DNA from: Fibrobacteria bacterium
Lineage (GTDB): Bacteria > Fibrobacterota > Fibrobacteria > UBA5070
DNA: 32,836 bases
Assembly: GCA_020633825.1 (NCBI GenBank)
Contig: JACKCV010000010.1
Location: 1-32,836 of the forward strand
Direction of reading: 5' to 3'
In this document: positions 10,302-19,500 of the stretch, one piece after another
How the letters are laid out: every line of letters begins with the position of its first letter
Numbering within the stretch: position 1 is the stretch's first letter
Position numbers and translations under genes: made by a program
The notes under the pieces: model-generated
Databases searched by the model: none
The model's input: the letters and a program-made list of their open reading frames with translations, nothing else
Told to the model about the DNA's origin: nothing

Positions 10302-11636
10302 CTACCGGCGTCGGCGTTTCCGTTTCCAGGGGCGATGCCAGGCCGCCTCGGACAATGCCGCCCGGTCTTCGGACGTGAGCAGGGCGCGACCGGAATCCGA
10401 TCCCGCCGCCACGGGCAGGAGCCCGATGGAATCGTCGACGTGCCGCGCCCAGGCGGCCAGCAGGTTGCCGGCCGTCCAGGCTCCGGACAGGGCGAACCGG
10501 GAATCGTTGACCGTGAGGACGCTGATGACGATTCCCGTCTGCGGATCCTCCTGCAGGCGGGCGAATCCGGCGAACCATTCGTAGCGACCGAACGGATCGG
10601 TCCCGTCGAGGGTTCCCGTCTTGCCTCCGATGGTGAACCCCTCCCTTTCCGGGAGGGGCCAGGCCGCCAGGAATCCCGCCTGCGCGGTCCCGGTGTCGAC
10701 GGTGGCCTGGAACAGGGGGAGCATCGCTTCCCGCAATTTCGCCCCGGTGGTGTCCGGAAGGCAGGAACTGTCCGGTGTGAACCCGTTCCAGGAGGGGGGG
10801 AGGAGATGGCCGTCGTCGACGAGCTTGCGGACCATCATCGCAGCCTGGACCGGGGCGGAGAAGGTCGTTCGAACGAAACCGGATCCGATCTCCGCCAGGT
10901 TGTAGCTGTCGACGGGGGCCGCCATGCGTCCGGAAGGGACTCCGTTGCCCAGACCGCGGGGTCGATTGAAGCCCATGGTGTCGGCCCAGGCCAGGAGCTT
11001 CGAGGCGCCCAGACGGTGCAACCCGATCTGGCCGAAGACGGGATTCACCGACCAGGCGAACGCCAGACGCAGCGGGATCTCCACGCCGATGGTGTCGGGG
11101 CGCAGTTGGAACTTGTACAGGGTGTGGGCCTGTCCACGGAGATGGAATGCGGAATCGGGACCGAGCCCCGTTTCGGCGATCCCGCCGGCGGAGGTGATCA
11201 CCTTCGCCAAGGAGGCGAAGGGGTAGTCCGGACGGGTGGCCAGCGCGAGATCGTGTCCGACCGTGTCCCGTCCCATGCGGGTGGAGAGGAACAGCGGGGT
11301 CGCCGATCGCAGATCCATGCCGAAGGCGATGGTCATGACCGAGGGATGGCGTTTCAGCAGTTCATCGGCGTAGGCTTGGAGCGCCGGAGCGACCACGAAC
11401 TGGTTCGGCAAGGTGCCGGGAACGTCGATGGAATCCCGGCAGACCGGGGGCGGGAGGGGAGGAGGTACGGATTCGGAGGGAGCCCGGGAGCAGGCGTGCA
11501 CGATCATCACCAACCCGAGAAATCCCGCCGTCACCAGCCCCAGGAAAGCGGAAGGCAGCCAGGGTTGGCGTGGAGGAGGGGGGGTGAGCGGTTTTTCCCA
11601 AGGCAGCTGCTTGGTTCGCAGGTCTCCGAATTTCAC
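10302..11636 (-). CDS. Penicillin-binding protein, transpeptidase domain
   Basis: A 444-residue membrane-anchored peptidoglycan transpeptidase. One transmembrane segment (about residues 28-48) follows a short cytoplasmic, Pro-rich tail, and the rest is periplasmic. The catalytic motifs are in order: S142-x-x-K145 (SLAK), S196-V-N198, and K339-T-G341. The segment EIGSGFVRTTFSAPVQAAMMV matches the conserved region of class B PBP transpeptidase domains between SxN and KTG. It lacks a glycosyltransferase domain, and its N-terminal part (about 90 residues) is too short for a normal PBP dimerisation domain. The C-terminus is very basic (KRKRRRR). The start is a GTG that overlaps the aroA stop as GTGA, so the two genes are probably translated together. 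A beta-lactamase-like relative is less likely given the membrane anchor and motif spacing. Confidence 0.88.
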   Translation of the reverse strand: MKFGDLRTKQLPWEKPLTPPPPRQPWLPSAFLGLVTAGFLGLVMIVHACSRAPSESVPPPLPPPVCRDSIDVPGTLPNQFVVAPALQAYADELLKRHPSVMTIAFGMDLRSATPLFLSTRMGRDTVGHDLALATRPDYPFASLAKVITSAGGIAETGLGPDSAFHLRGQAHTLYKFQLRPDTIGVEIPLRLAFAWSVNPVFGQIGLHRLGASKLLAWADTMGFNRPRGLGNGVPSGRMAAPVDSYNLAEIGSGFVRTTFSAPVQAAMMVRKLVDDGHLLPPSWNGFTPDSSCLPDTTGAKLREAMLPLFQATVDTGTAQAGFLAAWPLPEREGFTIGGKTGTLDGTDPFGRYEWFAGFARLQEDPQTGIVISVLTVNDSRFALSGAWTAGNLLAAWARHVDDSIGLLPVAAGSDSGRALLTSEDRAALSEAAWHRPWKRKRRRR

Positions 11637-12988
11637 GGGTTCGAGGGAGTGGCCGATGTGCCCGAGGCCAGGTTTTCCAGGGCCTGGAAGTACCCCGGAA
11701 AGGTTTTCGCCGTGCAGTCCGGGTCCTGGATCTCCAAGGCGATGGCGCTGCCCACCAGGGAGAAGGCCATGGCCATCCGATGATCGTGGTAGGTGGCGAT
11801 GGAAGCGAAGGTGGGGCCGTGGGGAGGAGGTGTGACCCGGATCCAATCCGGCCCCTCTTCGACCTCGGCTCCCAGTTTGCGAAGTTCATCGCGGACGGCG
11901 ACCACTCGCTCCGTCTCCTTCACGCGCCAGGACCCGATCCCCCGCAAGGTGGTGGGGCCCTCGGCGAACAAGGCCAGGGTGGCCAGCGTCATGGCGGCAT
12001 CGGGCATGTCGAGGAGGTCGATGTCCAGGCCGCGCAGCAAGGGCAATTCCCGCTCGACACCCTGCCAGACCACGCGGCGCGAGGCACGCGGGCGCTCGCA
12101 TTCGAGCCAGTCGTCCCCTTTGCGGACCTGTGCCCCCATCCGCCCGAGGACGTCGATGAACGCGGCGTCCCCCTGGACGGAGCGGGCGCCGCACCCTTCG
12201 ACGCGGACCGGACCCGCCAAGGCTCCGAAGGCGAGGAAATAGGAGGCCGAGGAGGCGTCTCCCTCCACGGAAAGGGAACCTGGGGAACGGTACACCCCGG
12301 GATGGACCAGGAAGGAGCGGTATGCATCCCGCTCCACACGCGCTCCGAAGCGCTCCATCAGGCGCAGCGTGATGTCGATGTAGGGACGCGAGATCAATTC
12401 CCCTTCCACCTGGATTTCCATGGCGCTTCCGGCCATGGGGGCGGCCATCAGAAGACCCGTCAGAAACTGGCTGGAGGTGGTGCCGCGCACCGTGGTGAGG
12501 CCACCGCGCAGGCCGCAGGCGTGGATTTCCAAGGGAGGGAATCCCGGCGTCCCCAGGTAGCGGATGGATCCTCCTTCGGACAAGGCGGGAAGGAGTCCGT
12601 CGACCAGGTCCCCGATGGGCCGTTCCCGCATGCGTTCGATGCCGTCGAGGGTGAAGCGTCCCCGGGAGGCGCACAAGGCGGCCGCCAGAGGCCGCATCGC
12701 CGTTCCCGCATTGCCCAGATCGAGTGCCGAATCCGGGATCTGGAAGTGCGGTCCTCCCAGTCCATCGATCTCCAAGGTCGAGGCATCCTCTTCCCGGAGA
12801 TGGACACCGAGCCGGGTCAGGGCTCCCTTCATGGCACGGGTGTCTTCGGACTCCAGCAATCCGGTGAGTCGAGTGCGGCCCTGCGCCAGGGCGGAAAGCA
12901 GCAGGTACCGATTGGAAAGGCTTTTCGATCCGGGAAGGCGGATTCGACCTTGCAGCGGCGGAAATGGTCCAAGAGTGAGGCGCTTCAT
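11633..12988 (-). CDS. aroA: 3-phosphoshikimate 1-carboxyvinyltransferase (EPSP synthase)
   Basis: AroA condenses shikimate-3-phosphate with phosphoenolpyruvate in the aromatic amino acid pathway, in the cytoplasm. The 451-residue protein has LPGSKSLSNR at 18-27 (K22 in the substrate site) and GNAGTAMRP at 92-100. Near the C-terminus are the RGLDIDLLDMPDAAMTLA block, RVKETERV and the YHDHRMAMAF block. The GNAGTA form is the class I type. Length is slightly above the common 427-450. No Shine-Dalgarno is obvious upstream of the ATG. A histidine kinase gene ends 57 bases upstream, and a small CCCGC-GCGAA-GCGGG hairpin lies in the gap. The transpeptidase gene overlaps the 3' end. Confidence 0.98.
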   Translation of the reverse strand: MKRLTLGPFPPLQGRIRLPGSKSLSNRYLLLSALAQGRTRLTGLLESEDTRAMKGALTRLGVHLREEDASTLEIDGLGGPHFQIPDSALDLGNAGTAMRPLAAALCASRGRFTLDGIERMRERPIGDLVDGLLPALSEGGSIRYLGTPGFPPLEIHACGLRGGLTTVRGTTSSQFLTGLLMAAPMAGSAMEIQVEGELISRPYIDITLRLMERFGARVERDAYRSFLVHPGVYRSPGSLSVEGDASSASYFLAFGALAGPVRVEGCGARSVQGDAAFIDVLGRMGAQVRKGDDWLECERPRASRRVVWQGVERELPLLRGLDIDLLDMPDAAMTLATLALFAEGPTTLRGIGSWRVKETERVVAVRDELRKLGAEVEEGPDWIRVTPPPHGPTFASIATYHDHRMAMAFSLVGSAIALEIQDPDCTAKTFPGYFQALENLASGTSATPSNP

Positions 12989-13045
12989 CGTGGGAGGGAA
13001 ACGTAGAACCCGCTTCGCGCGGGGCGTCGGCCGGATCCGATCCTT

Positions 13046-15433
13046 TCACTTGGGGCCATCGACGGGGAGCGTCGACGGGGGAGGGAGTCGTTTCCGCTTT
13101 TCCAGGGCCGAAAGGATGGATGCCGTGAGATCGGGGATTTCGAAAGGCTTGGCGATGAATCCGTCCATTCCCGCCTCCCGGCATTGACCGCGTTCGGCAT
13201 CGAGCACCCCGGCCGTCATGGCGACGATGGGAAGGTCGTTCGTCCGGGGGTCGCTCCGCAAGCGGCGGGTGGCTTCCAATCCATCCATGATGGGCATCTG
13301 GACGTCCATGAGGACGATGTCGATGGAATGGGGGTCTTTCCGCAACCGGTCCAGCGCGACCGCCCCGTTTTCCAGGGTCTCCACCTCGGCACCCAATCGA
13401 TGCAGCACTTCCTCGGCGAGCAATCGGTTCACGGGGTAGTCCTCCACGAGCAGGATTCTCAGGCCGCGCGGGAGAAGGCCGGTGGAAGGTGGCGGGGCGA
13501 GATCCTCGGGGACCGCCAAGGGCAGGATCAGCTGGAAGGAGAACTCGGAGCCTTGCCGGGGCACGGACCGGACCTCCAGGGTTCCTCCCATCAGATCGAC
13601 CAGTCGACGGGTGATCGCCAATCCCAAGCCCGTCCCGCCGAACCGCCGGGAGGTCGAGGCATCCGCCTGGGAGAAGGGTTCGAACAGTGTGGAGAGCTGT
13701 TCGTTGTTCATCCCGATTCCGGTATCCGCCACCGAAATGCCCAACGGGAAGTGGTCCTGGGGGATCTCGGCTTCGGCGGTTCCTCGGAAGAAGTTGACCG
13801 TCACCGAACCGGAGGCGGTGAACTTGATGGCATTCCCGACGAGATTGACGAGAGTCTGTCGGAATCGAAGCGGATCCCCGGCGAGCGCTTCCGGAAGATC
13901 CCGGGTCTGGATGTCCAGGACGAGGCCCTTGTTGCGCGCCTGGGCTCCGAAGAGGTCGCGTAGATCCTCCGCGATCTGGGAGGGACGGAAGGGGGTCTTT
14001 TCCAGGATCATCCGCTCGGCTTCGATCTTGGAAAGGTCGAGGATGTCGTTGAGGATGCCCAGCAGGGAGCGAGCGGCGTCTTCGATCCGCCGAGCCTGGT
14101 GTTGGGAGGTCGGGGGAAGGGAATCGCTGGACAGGAGGCGGGCGAATCCGAGGATGGCGTTCATCGGGGTCCGCAATTCGTGGCTCATGTGCGCGAGAAA
14201 GCGGCTCTTGGCCCGATTGGCGCGTTCGGCGACGAGGCGGGCTTCCAGGAGGTCGTCCTGCGACTGGCGCAGATCGGTGAGATCGACGAGCACGGCCAGC
14301 GGATGTGCGCCTCGCCACGAAAGGTGGGTTTGAAAAACCCGGATGTTCCCGTCCTTGTCCGGGATCTTCATTTCACGGATCGAGGTGGTGGAATCGGAGG
14401 AATGTGTGGATTCCGGGTCTTCTTCCTGGGGGAAGAGCCTTTTGCGCAAGGTCCCGCTGGAAGGAATCGCCCCTGGCTGCAAGCCGAGGAAATCCCGCAG
14501 GGCTTGGTTCATCAGGCGAGGGGGGAGATGGTCCTCGTCGAATTCCAGGATGGGCAGAGGGGCTGCCTCCAGGAGTTCCTGGAGATCCTTGCGCCCGCGA
14601 AGAACCTGGGTCGAGGAGAAGTCCAGGCGTCGGAGCAGGATCCAGATAGGGAGGATCAGACCAGCCAAGGAAGCCCAGAGGATCCAGTGCCCCGCCCAGT
14701 GCTTCGTCCATCCACCCCGGGGGATGGCGGCGATGCGAACGGTGGCTCCGGGGAGAAGAATGTCGTGGAACACCGGGTGTTGCGGGAGAATCGAGGAATC
14801 CCCTCCCAGGAACAGGGCGGAATCACCGGCCAGGGACCAGGCTCCCCAACTCAGGGGATCGGATTTCCAGTCTCCCAGATGCTCCAGCATTCCTTCCATG
14901 CCGATGACGACCGTGGAGAATCCCCAGAACTTCCCGTGGAGGAACATCGGGCGCCGTCCGATCAGACCGATGCCCCCTTGGCGCAGCCGGAAGGGGCCGG
15001 CCACCAGGAGGGATCGTTCCCGGATGGCACGCAGGGCCAGAGGGCGATCGCGGGGGGATCCCAGCAGATCCAGCCCGAGGACTCCTTCGTTCCCGCTCAC
15101 GGGATGGACGTGCCGGATGCGCCCCTCCGGAGCCAGTTGCAGGCTGCGCACATCGTGATCGTTGGAACGGAGTCGCCGGGAAAAGACCTGGAAGGCGGAG
15201 TCGTCGAAGTCGGGCTGCGCCAGGACGAAGGCTTCCAGGGCGAGGGTTCGATCCAGCGTGGATTGCAACACCCCCTGGAACACCCAGGCTTTCTCTTTCA
15301 GGTGCGACCGGAGTCGCGCGTGTTCCTGCCGGGATACTCGCGATTCCTGGAAACGATCGATGACGGCCACCGAGAATACCAGGCACCCGATCAAGACCCA
15401 TCCAGGTCCATATTCCCGCATCCAGGAGCTCAT
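13046..15433 (-). CDS. CHASE-domain hybrid sensor histidine kinase
   Basis: A 795-residue inner-membrane sensor kinase with a receiver domain. Order: TM1 (about 10-27), a periplasmic CHASE-type sensor with the RIRHVHPVSGNEGVLGLDLL signature (about 105-124), TM2 (about 247-267), a PAS-like segment (about 285-400), HisKA with the phospho-accepting H418 in FLAHMSHELRTPMN, and a HATPase domain. The ATPase part has N-box NLVGNAIKF, DTGIGM, and a GGTGLGLAI block. A REC domain with D710 in LMDVQMPIMDG completes it. No HPt domain or separate response regulator is encoded nearby, so the phosphorelay partner lies elsewhere. CHASE domains bind small extracellular ligands, but the ligand is unknown. It is divergent from sdhC and upstream of aroA. 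Confidence 0.96.
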   Translation of the reverse strand: MSSWMREYGPGWVLIGCLVFSVAVIDRFQESRVSRQEHARLRSHLKEKAWVFQGVLQSTLDRTLALEAFVLAQPDFDDSAFQVFSRRLRSNDHDVRSLQLAPEGRIRHVHPVSGNEGVLGLDLLGSPRDRPLALRAIRERSLLVAGPFRLRQGGIGLIGRRPMFLHGKFWGFSTVVIGMEGMLEHLGDWKSDPLSWGAWSLAGDSALFLGGDSSILPQHPVFHDILLPGATVRIAAIPRGGWTKHWAGHWILWASLAGLILPIWILLRRLDFSSTQVLRGRKDLQELLEAAPLPILEFDEDHLPPRLMNQALRDFLGLQPGAIPSSGTLRKRLFPQEEDPESTHSSDSTTSIREMKIPDKDGNIRVFQTHLSWRGAHPLAVLVDLTDLRQSQDDLLEARLVAERANRAKSRFLAHMSHELRTPMNAILGFARLLSSDSLPPTSQHQARRIEDAARSLLGILNDILDLSKIEAERMILEKTPFRPSQIAEDLRDLFGAQARNKGLVLDIQTRDLPEALAGDPLRFRQTLVNLVGNAIKFTASGSVTVNFFRGTAEAEIPQDHFPLGISVADTGIGMNNEQLSTLFEPFSQADASTSRRFGGTGLGLAITRRLVDLMGGTLEVRSVPRQGSEFSFQLILPLAVPEDLAPPPSTGLLPRGLRILLVEDYPVNRLLAEEVLHRLGAEVETLENGAVALDRLRKDPHSIDIVLMDVQMPIMDGLEATRRLRSDPRTNDLPIVAMTAGVLDAERGQCREAGMDGFIAKPFEIPDLTASILSALEKRKRLPPPSTLPVDGPK

Positions 15434-15543
15434 GGCCCCCAGTATCCCACTTTTTCATCCCTGTCATTCAGGGGCGTCCGAACGGGGAGGGATCCTTTCC
15501 TGCAGAAAAAAGTGGAGTGGCGTGTCCTGTAGCCGGAGGTACG

Positions 15544-16341
15544 ATGCTAAATTTCGCCGCCATGAGCACTGAGACCGCTACCGCAACGTCGGCATCCGCC
15601 TCGAGCCACAAGGCCTGGGTGGCCAAGAGAATCCATTCCTTCGTGGGCATCGTGCCGTTGGGGATCTACGTGATCCTCCACTTGTCGCGCAACATGTCCA
15701 CCTTGGGAGGGGAGAAGGCGTTCAACGACGCCATCCTCGATACCTGGAAGAGCCCTTCCCACTACTTGTGGACGGCGCTGCTCGTCTACCTGCCCTTGAT
15801 CTACCACTCGGTGTACGGTGTGGTCCTCACCATGCGCGCCGAGAAGACCAATTTCTTCAAGTATCCCAACTTCGAGAACTTGCGCTACGTCTTCCAGCGG
15901 TTGTCGGCCGTGGGCATGCTCGGATTCCTCTTCGCCCACATCTTCCTGACCCGGGTCCATGTGTCGATGGGTTGGTTGGCCAGCCAGGAAGTCAATCCCT
16001 CGGGCCAAGTCACCTTCGCCTACTTCGCCACCCACATGTGGGACTTCACCAAGGGCACGGCCATCGTGTACGTGCTCGGCATCCTCGCCACGGTGTACCA
16101 CCTGGCCAACGGTGTGACCACGTTCTGCATCTCCTGGGGCATCACCACCGGTGCCAAGGCGCAGCAGAGGGCCAATGTCGTGGCCCTGGTGTTCGGCCTC
16201 CTGCTCCTGACCATGGGATACCTCGCGGTCGCCGGTTTCTTCATCCACGGCGGACCCGGGACCGGCTTCCATGAATTCGTGACGCCCGGCGGTCCCATGG
16301 CCCCCGACGGTTTCATCGGGAAGTTCCTGCCCCACCACTGA
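15544..16341 (+). CDS. sdhC: Succinate dehydrogenase/fumarate reductase cytochrome b558 subunit
   Basis: The membrane anchor that carries two haems b and passes electrons between the succinate dehydrogenase catalytic subunits and quinone. It has five hydrophobic helices in 266 residues and resembles the B. subtilis SdhC family. The four haem-ligand histidines of that family have counterparts at H46 (IYVILHL), H88 (LIYHSVYGV), H132 (LFAHIFLTRVH) and H186 (TVYHLANG). Start choice: ATG 15544 has GGAGG four bases upstream. ATG 15562 has no Shine-Dalgarno but lies eight bases past a TAAATT hexamer and would suit a leaderless mRNA. The flavoprotein and iron-sulfur subunits usually follow sdhC, but here a strong terminator and an unrelated gene follow. 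Confidence 0.95.
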   Translation: MLNFAAMSTETATATSASASSHKAWVAKRIHSFVGIVPLGIYVILHLSRNMSTLGGEKAFNDAILDTWKSPSHYLWTALLVYLPLIYHSVYGVVLTMRAEKTNFFKYPNFENLRYVFQRLSAVGMLGFLFAHIFLTRVHVSMGWLASQEVNPSGQVTFAYFATHMWDFTKGTAIVYVLGILATVYHLANGVTTFCISWGITTGAKAQQRANVVALVFGLLLLTMGYLAVAGFFIHGGPGTGFHEFVTPGGPMAPDGFIGKFLPHH

Positions 16342-16367
16342 TCCTCCGATCCGGATCATCGGTCTCG

Positions 16368-16400
16368 AAAACCCATCCCCGGTCCGGGGGTGGGTTTTTT
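16368..16400 (+). terminator. Intrinsic terminator of sdhC
   Basis: AACCCATCCCC (16370-16380) pairs with GGGGGTGGGTT (16386-16396) around loop GGTCC. The 11-bp stem is extended by two A-T pairs and is followed by T's to 16400. This is a classic Rho-independent terminator, 27 bases past the stop codon. Confidence 0.9.
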
Positions 16401-16467
16401 CGTAGATGCCCGATCCATCGCACGGTCGCCCCCGGGATCGTTCCTGACAAATCCCTGACCGGGAAGG

Positions 16468-16498
16468 GCCACTCTTCCCAGGAAAGTGGCGCTAAGTT
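16468..16498 (+). promoter_or_regulatory. Dyad and -10-like hexamer before the macroglobulin gene
   Basis: GCCACT (16468-16473) and AGTGGC (16485-16490) form an inverted repeat, with TTCC and GGAA nested inside it. Two bases on is TAAGTT (16493-16498), six bases before the ATG at 16505. If TAAGTT is the -10, the dyad covers the promoter and the mRNA would be leaderless. No Shine-Dalgarno is seen, which fits. Confidence 0.35.
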
Positions 16499-16504
16499 CC
16501 CGAG

Positions 16505-19500
16505 ATGATCCTCGCTTCCCTGCTGCTTTCGATGGTTTCCCTTTCGGTTTCCGGACTTCCGAGAACGCCGTTGTTCCACGCTCCCGCCCAATTGGAGTTC
16601 CTGGCCCCGGGGGGGCAATTGCTTCCGCGGGAAGCGCGACGATTGGGGATTCGAGCCATCTCCCTCGACTCCTTCGACATTGCCGTCCGTGCCTTGCCTG
16701 CCCAGCGGTTGGAGTCGTTCCTGCTGGGCGAGGAGATGGAGGATTCCTTGGGAACCTTGCCCGTGGTCCATCGCTGGCACCGGGTGCGCGCCATGGATTC
16801 CCTCACCCATTGGACCGCCTGGGTGGACCTGGATTCCCTCTCGCGAGCCCTGGGTGGCCCCTATCTGGTGGTCGAGGCGAGTGCCCCTCCGGAAGCGGTT
16901 CGCCCTCGCATGCCTAGCAAGGCGTGCGATACCTTGAGGGCGACCCATGTGTATCTCGTCGGTTCCCTGGGAATGATCGGGACCGTTCTTTCCGACTCCA
17001 TGCAGGAAGTGGTGGTGTACGACCAGACCTCGGGAGCCCCGTTGGAAAATGCCCGGGTCCAGGCCATGGGTCCAGGAGGAGAGCTCCGAATGGAGGGCCG
17101 TTCCGATCGGGACGGGCGCGTGGTCCTGCGCTCGGATTCGCTCCACAGCGTGGTGGCCACGACTCCGACCATGATGGCGCGAGCGGTGGTTTCCGAGGAC
17201 GGGACCACGAGGAATTGGCAATGGGGGGAGGAGAAAACCGCGAGGCAGGTCTCCATCCGCCAGGACGAGGGCCGATGGATGGTCGCACCCGACGGAATCC
17301 GTCTGTTCCCCTACACCTTGAGAGGAGTCCATCGACCGGGCGACAGCGTGGTGGTGGGGTGCCTGGTCCGCGGCCCGGGGTTTTCCATCCCGCAGGGGAA
17401 CCCGTTGCGATGGTCCTTGCGGGATCCCACGGGTCGCGTCGTCGACTCCTTCCACACCCGGGTGGGGAAGCAGGGACACGAACAATGGCGTCTGGCAACC
17501 ACCCGAGCCGCCACGACCGGTTCATGGGAGGTGGTGGTACGCGTGGATGAGGCACTGGGCTCCAGCCGTTTTCGGATCGAGGTGGACCCCGCCAGGCAGT
17601 TGCGGGTGGACGATCCCATGCTCCAGGCGGCCCATGGCCAATCCCGCTTCGCGGTCGGTGTGGGTGCTTCCTGGTTGTCCGGGCGTCCGGCCGAAGGGCT
17701 GCGGGTTACCTGGAAGGTGAGGCTGGAGCCCAAATACACCCCGACACGCACCTACCCTGCACCCTGGGATCGGGTGCGAGGACGGGTGATCTCCTCGGTG
17801 CCGCGGGAGGAATTCGACACCACCATCTTCTCCGTCCTGTCCGCGGGAGGACGTTCCCGTCTGGAGTTCGAAATCCCCGCCCAGCTCCGGCGGGTGCCTT
17901 ACCTGAAATTGCAGGTGCAACCGGTGGTCTTTCCCCCGGGAGGGCGCGGAGTTCCCGGGAATTGGGTGGTTTCCTCCATCGGATTGGCACCCGTTCCTCA
18001 CCTTCGGCTGAGGTCCTCGGGGGATTCCGTGGTGATCGCAGGAGTGCTCGGGACCTGGAAAGATTCCCTGGAAGCAGGCCATTCCTTGCGCGTTCGCATC
18101 GACACGGGGACGGCGGGCACGCTGTGCGACTCCACCTTTCTCTCGGGCGACTCGATCCGCTTCGCCCTCTCGTGGTGGAAGGCGCGGGTGCGGGACACCA
18201 CCTGGGACACCTGGTTCCGCGTCTCCCTGCGCGCGACCGACGACACCAGCCTCCGCGTGGAAGATCGGTACCGCTTTGGAGCCACCGGTATCCGGGGAAA
18301 GTTCGGGATGCTCGACCTGGACGACCGGACCTGGTCTCCTTCGCGGGTGGCGGTGGAGGCGGATTCCGCGGATCCCCGGACGCTGCACGAGGACTCGGTC
18401 ATCCGAGCGCAGGCGCGACGGGAACTCGATCCGCTCTCCCTGGGGGACACCGCTCGCCTCTCCTGGGAGGCGGAATCCCCGGGGATGGCCCTGGTCCAGG
18501 TGATCCAGGGGAACAGGATCCTCGAGCAGTCCTGGGTGGCCACCCGACGGGGAAGGAACGAATGGTCCCGGGTGGTGGGGGAGGAATGGGCTCCTGGAGC
18601 TTCGGTGGTCGTGCACGACCTGGCACCTCGCGGGAGCGGGATGGGCGGAGATCTGCTGCGGCAGGAAGGGAAGACCTTCGCGGTGGTTCCCGATTCCCTT
18701 GCCTACGAGATCGTGGTTGTGGATTCGCTCCGCCCGCTGTCGACGGGAATCGTCCGAGTCCGGGATCGCGCGGGACGTGGAGGCGAGTTCGTGCTCGGCG
18801 CGACGGACCAGGGCATTCTCGACCTGGACCACCACCCGGTTCCCGATCCTCTGCCCTCCATGTGGGATCCCGAGCAGATCGGGGTGGCCTGGTGGGGTGG
18901 GATGGGCTCCTGGGACCGGTGCCAGTTCTGCAGGAATGGAAACTCGTGCGAACTGTCCGACGAACAAGCCGCCGCCATCGGGATCGGAGCAATGTCCGGA
19001 TTCGGCTCGGGTTCGGGGTCGGGAATGGCCCTCGGGGCGGGTGGGCATGGACGGGGGATGAGCACACGGGGCTCACACAATCGCTTGAAACGGGAGGCGC
19101 GTCCCATGGCCTGGGTTTCCAGGGTCCTGGAACTTCCCCCCCAAGGTCGGGAGGTGCGCTTCCCCATCCCCGCCTACACGGGCGAAATCCGCCTGACGGC
19201 CGTCGGGGCCTCGGGACGTTCCATGGGGGCATCGAGCCTCCAGGTTCCCGTCCGTTCGCCGCTCGAACTTTCCTGGACGGCGCCGCTGCGTCTGGCTCCC
19301 GGCGACGTCTCGACGGCGACCCTCTCCATCCTGGGCGGGAGACCGGGGGCCGGGCGGCTCCGGGTGCGCACCCACGGCGCGCTCGAGTCGCTGTCGGACA
19401 CCCTGGCGGACATCGTCCTCGATTCCCTCCGCCAAGCTCGGTGGGACGTGCAGGTTCGCGCCTCCCGGGGCGTGGGGGAGGGGTGGATCGAGGCCGAGGT

